Shown piece after piece: positions 25,801 to 38,272 of a DNA stretch of 64,000 nucleotides (position 1 is the first letter of the stretch; each line of letters starts with the position of its first letter). The stretch comes from Moringa oleifera (lineage: Eukaryota; Streptophyta; Magnoliopsida; Brassicales; Moringaceae): contig JAJFZO010000862.1 of NCBI GenBank assembly GCA_021397835.1, positions 324,501 through 388,500 on the forward strand, written 5' to 3'. A program made the translations under genes and the position numbers. The notes below the pieces were generated by a model that ran no database searches, was not told the origin of the DNA, and was given only the letters and a program-made list of their open reading frames with translations.

Positions 25801-28121
25801 TTGCCCACGTTTTTCCCATCGATGAGGCCTTGGCAGCAGGGGTGTCACGCCTTGCCCAGGCTGGCCGTATGGCTAGCTCGTTGCTAACGGTTGACGATCT
25901 TGTCGTCGATCGCTCTGCGCAACGAGTCCACCTAGGCAAGCCTAAGCGTCGGGATTCAACCACACGTCTACCGCCTCGAGAGCTTGCGACGAAGCACTCC
26001 GCATGCTCGAAATTCCCCCCAACGATTTGGCCGTCGCGTAGCATGCATCATCGTTAGCTTCATTGCCTACACCATCGAGCTTGTGTAGCCACATCCCAGC
26101 TCATTATCCCACGTTTTTTCTCATTTTGTTGCCCATGTTTTTCCCATCGATGAGGCCTTGGCAGCACCGGTGTCACTCTTTGCCCTGGCTTGCCAGTGTG
26201 GCTCGCTCATTGGTAACGGTCGACGATCGTGTCGTCGATCGTGTTGCTCAACGAGTCCGCCTAGGCAAGACTAAGCGTCGGGATTCAACCCCACGTCCAT
26301 CGCCTCGATGGCCTGCGACGAAGCACTTCGCATGCTCGAAATTCCCCCAACGATTTGGCCCTCACGCAGCATGCATCATCGTTAGCTTCACCGGCCACAC
26401 CGTCGAGCTTGTGTAGCCACATCCCAGCTCATTATACCACGATTTTTCTCATTTTGTTGCCCATGTTTTTCCCATCAATCAGGCCTTAGCAGCAGGGGTG
26501 TCACGCCTTGCCCAGGCCGGCCGTGTGGCATGCTTATTGCTAACGGCCGACGATCGTGTCATCGATCGCGCTGCGCAACGAGTCTGCCAAGGCAACCCTG
26601 GGCGTCGGGATCCAGCCGCGCGTCCGCCGCCTCGAGGTCCTGCGACGAAGCACTTCGCATGCTGGAAATCCACCCATCGATTTGGCCCTCGCGTAGCATG
26701 CATCATTGTTAGCTTCGCCGTCCACACCGTCGAGTTTGTCTAGCCACATCCCAGCTCATTATCCCACAATTTCACTCGTTTCGTTGCCCACATTTTACCC
26801 ACTGATGAGTCATTGGCAGCAGCGGTGTGCTGCCTTGCCCAGGCTGGCCGTGTGGCTCGCTCGTTGCTACCGGCCGACGATCGTGTTGTCAATTGCGCTG
26901 CGCAACGAGTCCGCTTAGGCAAGCCTGAGCGTCGAAATCCAACCCCACGTCCACCGCCTCGAGGGCCTACGAAGATGCACTCCGCATGCTCGAAATTCCC
27001 CCCAACGATTTGGCCCTGGCGTAGCATGCATCATCGTTAGCTTCACCGGCCACACAGTCGAGCTTGTGCAGCCACATCCCAGCTCATTATACCATGATTT
27101 TTCTCATTTCGTTGCCCACGTTTTTTCCGTCGATGAGGCCTTGGCAGCAGGGGTGTCACCCCTTGCCCAGGCTGGCCGTGTGGCTCATTCATTACTAACG
27201 GTCGACGATGGTGTCGTCGATCGCGCTGCGCAACGAGACCGTCTAGGCAAGCCTGGGCGTCGAGATCCAGCCCCGCGTCCACCGCCTCGAGGGCCTGCGA
27301 CGAAGCACTCCGCATGCTCAAAATCCCCCCAGCGATTTAGCCCTCGCGTAGCACGCATCATCGTAAGCTTCACCACCCACACCGTCTAGCTTGTGTAGCC
27401 ACATCCCAGTACATTATCCCACGATTCTTCTCATTTCGTTGCCCACGTTTTTCCCATCGATGAGGCCTTGGCAGTAGGGGTGTCACACATTGCCCAGGCT
27501 GGCCGTGTGGCTTGCCCATTGCAAACGGCCGACGATCGTGTCATCGATCGCGCTGCGCAACGAGTCCGCCCAGGCAAGCCTGGGCATAGGGATCCAGCCC
27601 CGCGTCCGCCGCCTTGAGGGCCTGCGACGAAGATCTTCGCATGCTCGAAATCCCCCCAGCGATTTGGCCCTCGCGTAGCATGCATCATCGTTTGCTTCGC
27701 CGCCCACACCGTCGAGTTTGTCTAGCCATATCCTAGCTCATTATCCCACAATTTCCCTCGTTTCGTCTCCCACGTTTTTCCCACCGATGAGGCCTTGGCA
27801 GTAGGGGTGTCATGCCTTGCCAAGGTTGGCCGTGTGGCTAGCTCGTTGCAAACGGCCAACGATCGTGTCGTCGATCGCTCTGCGTAACGAGTCCCCCTAG
27901 GCAAGCTTGAGCATCGGGATTCAACCCCACGTCCGTCGCCGCGAGGGCCTGCGACGAAGCATTCCGCATGCTCGAAATTCCCCCAACGATTTGGCCCTCA
28001 CGTAGCATGCATCATCGTTAGCTTCACCGCCCACACGGTTGAGCTTGTGTAGCCACATCCCAGCTCATTATGCCACGATTTCTCTCATTTCGTAGCCCAT
28101 GTTTTTCCCATCGATGAGGCC
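19887..28121 (+). repeat. Higher-order repeat copy 2 (25 monomers, 8235 bp, indel-rich left part)
   Basis: Monomer starts: 19887, 20217, 20550, 20883, 21210, 21536, 21878, 22198, 22528, 22883, 23211, 23538, 23865, 24193, 24521, 24849, 25176, 25502, 25830, 26158, 26486, 26813, 27141, 27468, 27795. The first nine monomers have aberrant lengths (320-355 bp) from patches of small indels alternating with clean stretches. From 22842 the sequence is regular again. 22842-24161 looks identical to 31051-32370 in copy 3 (offset 8209). Positions 15-18 share private variants with copy 5, for example CCAATCGATG near 25491 and 50381. A TAG-to-TTG change at GTCTTGCC (near 23794) opens a 239-codon frame with no coding meaning. 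The last monomer is a chimera whose 3' half, with the next monomer, matches 14113-14563. Confidence 0.88.
19975..22790 (+). repeat. Satellite stretch with dense small indels
   Basis: Monomer lengths become 330, 333, 333, 327, 326, 342, 320, 330 and 355 bp. Irregular patches (about 19975-20060, 20317-20440, 20745-20875, 21510-22130, 22480-22770) alternate with clean ones. Examples are GCGCTGAAAAAACGCAACG near 21623, GTTTTTTTCCCAAATCG near 20860 and ACATCTAAATCATTCCACCC near 22670, none with counterparts in other monomers. The pattern looks more like uncorrected sequencing or assembly error than satellite divergence, which elsewhere is mostly substitutions. Real degeneration cannot be excluded. 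Confidence 0.75.
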
Positions 28122-31100
28122 TTGGCAACAGTGGTGTCACGCCTTGCCCAGGCCGGTCGTGTGGCTCGCTCGTTGCTAACGGTCGACGATCGTGTCATCG
28201 ATCGCGCTATGCAATGAGCCCGCCTAGGCAAGCCTGATCATCGGGATTCAACCCCACATCCACCGCCTCGAGGGCCTGCGACGAAGCACTCTGCATGCTT
28301 AAAATTCCCCCCAACGATTTGGTCGTCGTGTAGCATTCATCATCGTTAGCTTCACCGCCCACACCATCGAGCTTGTGTAGCCACATTCCAGTACATTATC
28401 TGACGATTCTTCTCATTTCATTGCCCACGTTTTTCCCATCGATGAGGCCTTGGCAGCAGGGGTGTCACGCCTTACCCAGGCTGGCCGTGTGGCTCGCTTG
28501 TTGCTAACGGTCAACGATCGTGTCGTCGATCGCGCTGTGCAACGAGTCTGCCTAGGCAAGACTTAGCGACGGGATCTAACCCGACGTTCGTCGCCTCGAG
28601 GGACTGCGATGAAGCACCCGCATGCTCGAAATTCCCCAAAACGATTTGGGCCTCGCATAGCATGCATCATCGTTAGCTTCACCGGCCACACCGTCGAGCT
28701 TGTGTAGCCACATCTCAGCTCATTATTACACAATTTTCCTCATTTTGTTGCCCATGTTTTTTCCATCGATGAGGCCTTGGCAGCAGGGGTGTCACGCCTT
28801 GCCCAGGCTGGCAGTGTGGCTTGCTTATTGCTAACGGTCAACGATCGCGTCGTCGATCGCGCTGCGCAACGAGTCCGCTTGGGCAAGCCTGAGCGTCGGA
28901 ATCTAACCCCACGTCCACCGCCTCGAGGGCCTGCGAGGAAGCACTCCGCATGCTCGAAATTCTCCCCAACGATTTGGCCCTGGCGTAGCATGCATCATCG
29001 TTAGCTTCACCGGCCACACAGTCGAGCTTGTGTAGCCACATCCCAGCTCATTATACCACGATTTTTCTCATTTCATTGCCCACGTTTTTTCCATCGATGA
29101 GGCCTTGGCAGCAGGGGTGTCACCCCTTGCCCAAGCTGGCCGTGTGGCTCACTCATTGCTAACGGTCGGTGATGGTGTCATCGATCGTGCTGCGCAACGA
29201 GACCGCCTAGGCAAGCCTGGGCGTCGGGATCCAGCCCCGCGTCCACCGCCTTGAGGGCCTGCGATGAAGCACTTCGCATGCTCAAAATTCCCCCAGCGAT
29301 TTAGCCCTCGCGTGGCATGCATCATCGTTAGCTTCGTCGCCCATACCGTTGAGTTTGTCTAGCCACATCCCAGCTCATTATCCCACAATTTCTCTCGTTT
29401 CGTTGCCCACAGTTTTCCCACCGATGAGGCCTTGGCAGCAGGGGTGTCACGCCTTGCCCAGGCTAGTTGTGTGGCTCGCTCGTTGCTAACGGTCGACGAT
29501 CGTGTCATCGATCGCACTGCGCAACGAGTCTGCCTAGGGAAGCCTGAGCTTTGGGATCTAACCCGACTTCCGTCGCCTCGAGGGACTGCGATGAAGCACT
29601 CCGCATGCTCGAAATTCCCACAAACAAATTCGCCCTCGCGTAGAATGCATCATCGTTTGCTTCACCGGCCACACAGTCGAGCTTGTGTAGCCACATCCCA
29701 GCTCATTATACCATGATTTTTCTCATTTCGTTGCCCATGCTTTTACCATCGATCAGGCCTTGGCAGCAGGGGTGTCACGCCTTGCCCAGGCCGGCCGTGT
29801 GGCTCGCTCGTTCCTAACGGTTGACGATCGTGTTGTCGATCGCGCTACGCAACGAGCTCGCCTAGGCATGCCTGATCATCGGGATTTAACCCCACGTCCA
29901 CCGCCTCGAGGGCCTGCGACGAAGCACTCCGCATGCTCAAAATTCCCCCCAACGATTTGGCCCTCGCGTAGCATGCATCATCGTTAGCTTCACCGCCCAC
30001 ACCATCATGCTTGTGTAGCCATATCCCAGTACATTATCCCACGATTTTTTTCATTTCGTTGCCCATGTTTTTCCCATCGATCAGGCCTTGGCAGCAGGGG
30101 TGTCACGCCTTGCCCAGGCTGGCCGTGTGGCTCGCTCGTTGCCAACGGTCGACGATCGTGTAGTCGATCGCGCTGCGCAACGAGTCCACCTAGGCAAGCC
30201 TAAGCGTCGGGATCTAACCCGACGTCCGTCGCGATCTAACCCGACGTCCGTCGCCTCGAGGGACTGCGATGAAGCACCCGCATGCTCGAAATTTGCCCAC
30301 ACGATTTGGCCCTCGTGTAGCGTGCATCATTGTTAGCTTCACCGGCCACACCATTGAGCTTGTGTAGCCACATCCCAGCTCATTATCCCATGATTTTTCT
30401 CATTTCTTTGCCCATGTTTTTCCCATCGATCAGGCCTTGGCAGCAGGGGAGTCACTCCTTGCCTAGGTTGGCTGTGTGGCTCGCTCATTGCTAACGGCCG
30501 AGGATCATGTCGTCGATCGCTCTGCGTAACGAGTCCCCCTAGGCAAGCTTGAGCGTCGGGATTCAACCCCACGTCCGTCGCCGCGAGGGCCTGCGACGAA
30601 GCATTCCGCATGCTCGAAATTCCCCCAACGATTTGGCCCTCACGTAGCATGCATCATCGTTAGCTTCACCGCCCACACGGTCGAGCTTGTGTAGCCACAT
30701 CCCAGCTCATTATGCCACGATTTTTCTCATTTCGTAGCCCATGTTTTTCCCATCGATGAGGCCTTGGCAACAGTGGTGTCACGGCTTGCCCAGGCCGGTC
30801 GTGTGGCTTGCTCGTTGCTGACGGTCGACGATCGTGTCATCGATCGCGCTACGCAATGAGCCCGCCTAGGCAAGCCTGATCGTCGGGATTCAACCCCACA
30901 TCCACCCCCTCGAGGGCCTGCGACGAAGCACTCTGCATGCTTAAAATTCCCCCCAACGATTTGGTCATCGTGTAGCATTCATCATCGTTAGCTTCACCGC
31001 CCACACTGTCGAGCTTGTGTAGCCACATCCCAGTACATTATCCCACGATTCTTCTCATTTCATTGCCCACGTTTTTCCCATCGATGAGGCCTTGGCAGCA

Positions 31101-34100
31101 GGGGTGTCACGCCTTACCCAGGCTGGCCGTGTGGCTCGCTTGTTGCTAACAGTCGACGATTGTGTCGTCGATCGCGCTGTGCAACGAGTCCGCCTAGGCA
31201 AGACTTAGCGTCGGGATCTAACCCGATGTCCGTCGCCTCGAGGGACTGCGTTGAAGCACCCCGCATGCTCGAAATTCCCCCAAACGATTTGGGCCTCGCG
31301 TAGCATGCATCATCTTTAGCTTCACCGGCCACACCGTCGAGCTTGTGTAGCCACATCCCAGCTCATTATTACACAATTTTTCTCATTTTGTTGCCCATGT
31401 TTTTCCCATCGATGAGGCCTTAGCAGCAGGGGTGTCATGCCTTGCCCAGGCTGGCCGTGTGGCTTTCTTATTGCTAACGGCCGACGATCGTGTCGTCGAT
31501 CGCGCTGCGTAACGAGTCTGCCAAGGCAAGCCTGGGCGTCGAGATCCAGCCACGCGTCCACCACCTCGAGGGCCTGCGACGAGGCACTCCGCATACTGGA
31601 AATCCACCCACCAATTTGGCCCTCGCGTAGCATGCATCATTGTTAGCTTCGCCGTCCACACCGTCGAGTTTGTCTAGCCACATCCCAGCTCATTATCCCA
31701 CAATTTCACTCGTTTCGTTGCCCACATTTTACCCACCGATGAGTCCTTGGCAGCAGCGGTGTCCTGCCTTGCCCAGGCTGGCCGTGTGGCTCGCTCGTTG
31801 CTACCGACCGACGATCGTGTTGTCAATTGCGCTGCGCAACGAGACTGCCTAGGCAAGCCTGGGCGTCGGGATCCAGCCCCGCGTCCACCGCCTCGAGGGC
31901 CTGCGACGAAGCACTTCGCATGCTCAAAATTCCCCCAGCGATTTAGCCCTCGCGTGGCATGCATCATCGTTAGCTTCGTCGCCCATACCGTTGAGTTTGT
32001 CTTGCCACATCCCAGCTCATTATCCCACAATTTCTCTCGTTTCGTTGCCCACAGTTTTCCCACCGATGAGGCCTTGGCAGCAGGGGTGTCACGCCTTGCC
32101 CAGGCTAGCTGTGTGGCTCGCTCGTTGCTAACGGTCGACGATCGTGTCATCGATCGCACTGTGCAACGAGTCTGCCTAGGGAAGCCTGAGCTTTGGGATC
32201 TAACCCGACTTCCGTCGCCTCGAGGGACTGCGATGAAGCACTCCGCATGCTCGAAATTCCCACAAACAATTTCGCCCTCGCGTAGCATGCATCATCGTTT
32301 GCTTCACCGGCCACACAGTCGAGCTTGTGTAGCCACATCCCAGCTCATTATACCACGATTTTTCTCATTTCGTTGCCCATGCTTTTCCCATCGATCAGGC
32401 CTTGGCAGCAGGGGTGTCACGCCTTGCCCAGGCCGGCCGTGTGGCTCGCTCGTTGCTAACGGTTGACGATCGTGTTGTCGATCGCGCTACGCAACGAGCC
32501 CGCCTAGGCAAGCCTGATCATCTGGATTCAACCCCACGTCCACCGCCTCGAAGGCCTGCGACGAAGAACTCCGCATGCTCAAAATTCCCCCCAACAATTT
32601 GGCCCTCGCGTAGCATGCATCATCGTTAGCTTCACCGCCCACACCATCGTGATTGTGTAGCCACATCCCAGCACATTATTCCACGATTCTTCTCATTTCG
32701 TTGCCCACATTTTTCCCATCGATCAGACCTTGGCAACAGAGGTGTCACGCCTTACCCAGGCCAGCCGTGTGGCTCGCTTGTTGCTAACGGCCGACGATCC
32801 TGTCGTCGATCGCGCTACACAACGAGCCCGGCTAGGCAAGCCTGATCATCAGGATTCAACCCCACGTCCACCGCCTCGAGGGCCTGCGACGAAGAACTCC
32901 GCATGCTCAAAATTCCCCCAACCGATTTGGCCCTCGCGTAGCATGCATCATAGTTAGCTTCATCGCCCACACCCTCACGATTGTGTAGCCACATCCCAGT
33001 ACTTTATCCCACGATTCTTCTCATTTCATTGCCCACGTTTTTCCCATCGATGAGGCCTTGGCAGCAGAGGTGTCTCGCCTTGCCCAGGCTGGCCGTGTGG
33101 CTCGCTCGTTGCCAACGGTCGACGATCGTGTCATCGATCGCGCTGCGCAACGAGTCCACCTAGGCAAGCCTAAGCGTCGGGATCTAACCCGACGTCCGTC
33201 GCCTCGAGGGACTGCGTTGAAGCACCCGCATGCTCGAAATTCCCCCACACGATTTGGCCCTCGCGTAGCGTGCATCATTGTTAGCTTCACCGGCCACACC
33301 ATCGAGCTTGTGTAGCCACATCCCAGGTCATTATCCCATGATTTTTCTCATTTCGTTGCCCATGTTTTTTCCATCGATGAGGCCTTGGCAGCAGGGGTGT
33401 CACCCCTTGCCCAGGCTGGCCGTGTGGCTCACTCATTGCTAACGGTCGACGATGGCGTCGTCGATCGCGCTGCGCAACGAGACTGCCTAGGCAAGCCTGG
33501 GAGTCGGGATCCAATCCACGTCCGTCGCAGCGAGGGCCTGCGACGAAACACTCCGCATGCTCGAAATTCCCCCAACGATTTGGCCCTCACGTAGCATGCG
33601 TCATCGTTAGGTTCACCGCCCACACGGTCGAGCTTGTGTAGCCACATCCCTGCTCATTATGCCACGATTTTTCTCATTTTGTTGCCCATGTTTTTCCCAT
33701 CGATGAGGCCTTGGCAACAGTGGTGTCACGCCTTGCCCAGGCCGGTCGTGTGGCTCGCTCATTGCTAACGGTCGACGATCGTGTCATCGATCGCGCTATG
33801 CAATGAGCCCGACTAGGCAAGCCTGATCGTCGGGATTCAACCCCACATCCACCGCCTTGAGGGCCTGCGATGAAGCACTCCGCATGCTTAAAATTCCCCC
33901 CAACGATTTGGTCGTCGCGTAGCATTGATCATCGTTAGCTTCACCGCCCACACCGTCGTGCTTGTGTAGCCACATCCCAGTACATTATCCCACGATTCTT
34001 CTCATTTGGTTGCCCACGTTTTTCCCATCGATGAGGCCTTGGCAGCAGGGGTGTCACGCCTTGCCCAGGCTGGCCGTATGGCTAGCTCGTTGCTAACGGT

Positions 34101-36330
34101 TGACGATCTTGTCGTCGATCGCTCTGCGCAACGAGTCCACCTAGGCAAGCCTAAGCGTCGGGATTCAACCACACGTCTACCGCCTCGAGAGCTTGCGACG
34201 AAGCACTCCGCATGCTCGAAATTCCCCCCAACGATTTGGCCGTCGCGTAGCATGCATCATCGTTAGCTTCATTGCCTACACCATCGAGCTTGTGTAGCCA
34301 CATCCCAGCTCATTATCCCACGTTTTTTCTCATTTTGTTGCCCATGTTTTTCCCATCGATGAGGCCTTGGCAGCACCGGTGTCACTCTTTGCCCTGGCTT
34401 GCCAGTGTGGCTCGCTCATTGGTAACGGTCGACGATCGTGTCGTCGATCGTGTTGCTCAACGAGTCCGCCTAGGCAAGACTAAGCGTCGGGATTCAACCC
34501 CACGTCCATCGCCTCGATGGCCTGCGACGAAGCACTTCGCATGCTCGAAATTCCCCCAACGATTTGGCCCTCACGCAGCATGCATCATCGTTAGCTTCAC
34601 CGGCCACACCGTCGAGCTTGTGTAGCCACATCCCAGCTCATTATACCACGATTTTTCTCATTTTGTTGCCCATGTTTTTCCCATCAATCAGGCCTTAGCA
34701 GCAGGGGTGTCACGCCTTGCCCAGGCCGGCCGTGTGGCATGCTTATTGCTAACGGCCGACGATCGTGTCATCGATCGCGCTGCGCAACGAGTCTGCCAAG
34801 GCAACCCTGGGCGTCGGGATCCAGCCGCGCGTCCGCCGCCTCGAGGTCCTGCGACGAAGCACTTCGCATGCTGGAAATCCACCCATCGATTTGGCCCTCG
34901 CGTAGCATGCATCATTGTTAGCTTCGCCGTCCACACCGTCGAGTTTGTCTAGCCACATCCCAGCTCATTATCCCACAATTTCACTCGTTTCGTTGCCCAC
35001 ATTTTACCCACCGATGAGTCATTGGCAGCAGCGGTGTGCTGCCTTGCCCAGGCTGGCCGTGTGGCTCGCTCGTTGCTACCGGCCGACGATCGTGTTGTCA
35101 ATTGCGCTGCGCAACGAGTCCGCTTAAGCAAGCCTGAGCGTCGAAATCCAACCCCACGTCCACCGCCTCGAGGGCCTGCGAAGATGCACTCCGCATGCTC
35201 GAAATTCCCCCCAACGATTTGGCCCTGGCGTAGCATGCATCATCGTTAGCTTCACCGGCCACACAGTCGAGCTTGTGCAGCCACATCCCAGCTCATTATA
35301 CCACGATTTTTCTCATTTCGTTGCCCACGTTTTTTCCGTCGATGAGGCCTTGGCAGCAGGGGTGTCACCCCTTGCCCAGGCTGGCCGTGTGGCTCATTCA
35401 TTTCTAACGGTCGACGGTGGTGTCGTCGATCGCGCTGCGCAACGAGACCGTCTAGGCAAGCTAGGGCGTCGGGATCCAGCCCTGCGTCCACCGCCTCGAG
35501 GGCCTGCGACGAAGCACTCCGCATGCTCAAAATCCCCCCAGCGATTTAGCCCTCGCGTAGCATGCATCATCGTAAGCTTCACCACCCACACCGTCTAGCT
35601 TGTGTAGCCACATCCCAGTACATTATCCCACGATTCTTCTCATTTCGTTGCCCACGTTTTTCCCATCGATGAGGCCTTGGCAGTAGGGGTGTCACGCATT
35701 GCCCAGGCTGGCCGTGTGGCTTGCCCATTGCAAACGGCCGACGATCGTGTCGTCGATCGCGCTGCGCAACGAGTCCGCCCAGGCAAGAGTGGGCGTAGGT
35801 ATCCAGCCCCGCGTCCGCCGCCTTGAGGGCCTGCGACGAAGATCTTCGCATGCTCGAAATCCCCCCAGCGATTTGGCCCTCACGTAGCATGCATCATTGT
35901 TTGCTTCGCCGCCCACACCGTCGAGTTTGTCTAGCCATATCCTAGCTCATTATCCCACAATTTCCCTCGTTTCGTCTCCCACGTTTTTCCCATCGATGAG
36001 GCCTTGGCAGTAGGGGTGTCATGCCTTGCCAAGGTTGGCCGTGTGGCTAGCTCGTTGCAAACGGCCAACGATCGTGTCGTCGATCGCTCTGCGTAACGAG
36101 TCCCCCTAGGCAAGCTTGAGCGTCAGGATTCAACCCCACGTCCGTCGCCGCGAGGGCCTGCGACGAAGCATTCCGCATGCTCGAAATTCCCCCAACGATT
36201 TGGCCCTCACGTAGCATGCATCATCGTTAGCTTCACCGCCCACACGGTCGAGCTTGTGTAGCCACATCCCAGCTCATTATGCCACGATTTTTCTCATTTC
36301 GTAGCCCATGTTTTTCCCATCGATGAGGCC
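28122..36330 (+). repeat. Higher-order repeat copy 3 (25 monomers, 8209 bp, mosaic)
   Basis: Monomer starts: 28122, 28450, 28777, 29105, 29432, 29760, 30088, 30437, 30764, 31092, 31420, 31747, 32074, 32402, 32730, 33058, 33385, 33711, 34039, 34367, 34695, 35022, 35350, 35677, 36004. The copy is a mosaic. 30088-30436 carries the same 22-bp duplication as copy 1. 31051-32370 follows copy 2. From 32230 on it follows copy 1 exactly as far as 36418, so the switch lies in 32230-32370. The first monomer (28122) is not the usual type for this phase but matches 14320, while 30764 instead matches 19887 (CACGGCTTGCCC), as if two sub-block positions had exchanged. The same GTCTTGCC change as in copy 2 (near 32003) opens a 239-codon frame. 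Confidence 0.9.
30211..30254 (+). repeat. 22-bp tandem duplication inside a monomer (HOR copy 3)
   Basis: This duplication has the same 22-bp unit, same position in the monomer and same breakpoints as at 13767-13810, exactly 16444 bp away. Independent origin is very unlikely, so the two monomers share recent ancestry. Confidence 0.95.
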
Positions 36331-36418
36331 TTGGCAACAGTGGTGTCACGGCTTGCCCAGGCCGGTCGTGTGGCTTGCTCGTTGCTAACGGTCGACGATC
36401 GTGTCATCGATCGCGCTA

Positions 36419-36960
36419 TGGAATGAGCACGCCTAGGCAAGCCTGATCATCGGGATTCAACCCCACATCCACCGCCTCGAGGCCTGCGACGCAAAGCACT
36501 CTGCATGCTTAAAATTCCCCCAACGATTTGGGCGTCGTGTAGCATGTCATCATCGTTAGCTTCACCGCCCCACACCATCGAGTTGTGTAGCCACATTTCC
36601 ATTACATTATCTGACGATTCTTCTCATTTCATGGCCACGTTTTTCCCATCGATGGGGAGGCCTTGGCAGCAGGGGTGTCACGCCTTACCAGGCTAGGCCG
36701 TGTGGCCGCATTGATTGCTAACGGTCAAAGATCGTGTCGTCGATCGCGCTGTGCAACGAGTCGCCTAGGCAACACTTAGCGACGGGATCTAACCCGGACG
36801 TTGTCGCCTCGAGGGACTGCGATGAAGCACCCCGCATGCTCGAAATTCCCCAAAACGATTGGGCCTCGCCCATAGCATGCATCATCGTAGCTTCACGCCA
36901 CACCGTCGAGCTTGTGTAGCCACATCCCAGCACATTATCCCACAATTTCACTCATTTCGT
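36419..36960 (+). repeat. Satellite stretch with dense small indels, second patch
   Basis: The patch begins at the base where identity to copy 1 ends (36419, equivalent to 19975). Single-base losses and gains are frequent: CGACGCAAAGCAC, CATGTCATCATCG, GCCCCACACC, TTACCAGGCTAGGCC, CCGGACGTTGTCGCC. From about 36960 the sequence is regular again but belongs to a different monomer type. The position in the HOR is the same as the start of the first patch. Confidence 0.75.
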
Positions 36961-38248
36961 TGCCCACATTTTACCCACCGATGAGTCCTTGGCAGAAGCG
37001 GTGTCCTGCCTTGCCCAGGATGGCCGTGTGGCTCACTCGTTGCTACCGGCCGACGATCGTGTTGTCAATTGCGCTGCGCAACGAGTCCGCTTGGGCAAGC
37101 CTGAGCGTCGAAATCTAACCCCACGTCCACCGCCTCGAGGGCTGCGAGGAAGCACTCCGCATGCTCGAAATTCCCCCCAACGATTTGGCCCTGGCGTAGC
37201 ATGCATCATCGTTAGCTTCACCGGCCACACAGTCGAGCTTTTGTAGCCACATCCCAGCTCATTATACCACGATTTTTCTCATTTCGTTGCCCACGTTTTT
37301 TCCATCGATGAGGCCTTGGCAGCAGGGGTGTCACCCCTTGCCCAAGCTGGCCGTGTGGCTCACTCATTGCTAACGGTCGATGATGGTGTCATCGATCGTG
37401 CTGCGCAACGAGACCGCCTAGGCAAGCCTGGGCGTCGGGATCTAGCCCCGCGTCCACCGCCTCGAGGGCCTGCGACGAAGCACTTCGCATGCTCAAAATT
37501 CCCCCAGCGATTTAGCCCTCGCGTGGCATGCATCATCGTTAGCTTCGTCGCCCATACCGTTGAGTTTGTCTAGCCACATCCCAGCTCATTATCCCACAAT
37601 TTCTCTCGTTTCGTTGCCCACAGTTTTCCCACCGATGAGGCCTTGGCAGCAGGGGTGTCACGCCTTGCCCAGGCTAGCTGTGTGACTCGCTCGTTGCTAA
37701 CGGTCGACGATCGTGTCGTCGATCGCACTGCGCAACGAGTCTGCCTAGGCAAGCCTGAGCTTTGGGATCTAACCCGACTTCCGTCGCCTCGAGGGACTGC
37801 GATGAAGCACTCCGCATGCTCGAAATTCCCACAAACAATTTCGCCCTCGCGTAGCATGCATCATCGTTTGCTTCACCGGCCACACAGTCGAGCTTGTGTA
37901 GCCACATCCCAGCTCATTATACCACGATTTTTCTCATTTCGTTGCCCATGCTTTTCCCATCGATCAGGCCTTGGCAGCAGGGGTGTCACGCCTTGCCCAG
38001 GCCGGCCGTGTGGCTCGCTCGTTGCTAACGGTTGACGATCGTGTTGTCGATCGCGCTACGCAACGAGCCCGCCTAGGCATGCCTGATCATCGGGATTTAA
38101 CCCCACGTCCACCGCCTCGAGGGCCTGCGACGAAGCACTCCGCATGCTCAAAATTCCCCCCAACGATTTGGCCCTCGCGTAGCATGCATCATCGTTAGCT
38201 TCACCGCCCACACCGTCGTGCTTGTGTAGCCACATCCCAGTACATTAT

Positions 38249-38272
38249 CCCACGATTTTTTTTGTTTTTCCC
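38249..38272 (+). other. 14-bp deletion between T-runs
   Basis: The monomer starting at 37971 is 314 bp. Where sister monomers read a T-run, then CATTTCGTTGCCCATG, then a T-run, this one reads ATTTTTTTTGTTTTTCCC, an exact loss of 14 bp. The flanking T-runs suggest slippage or misalignment. It is private to HOR copy 4. Confidence 0.85.
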
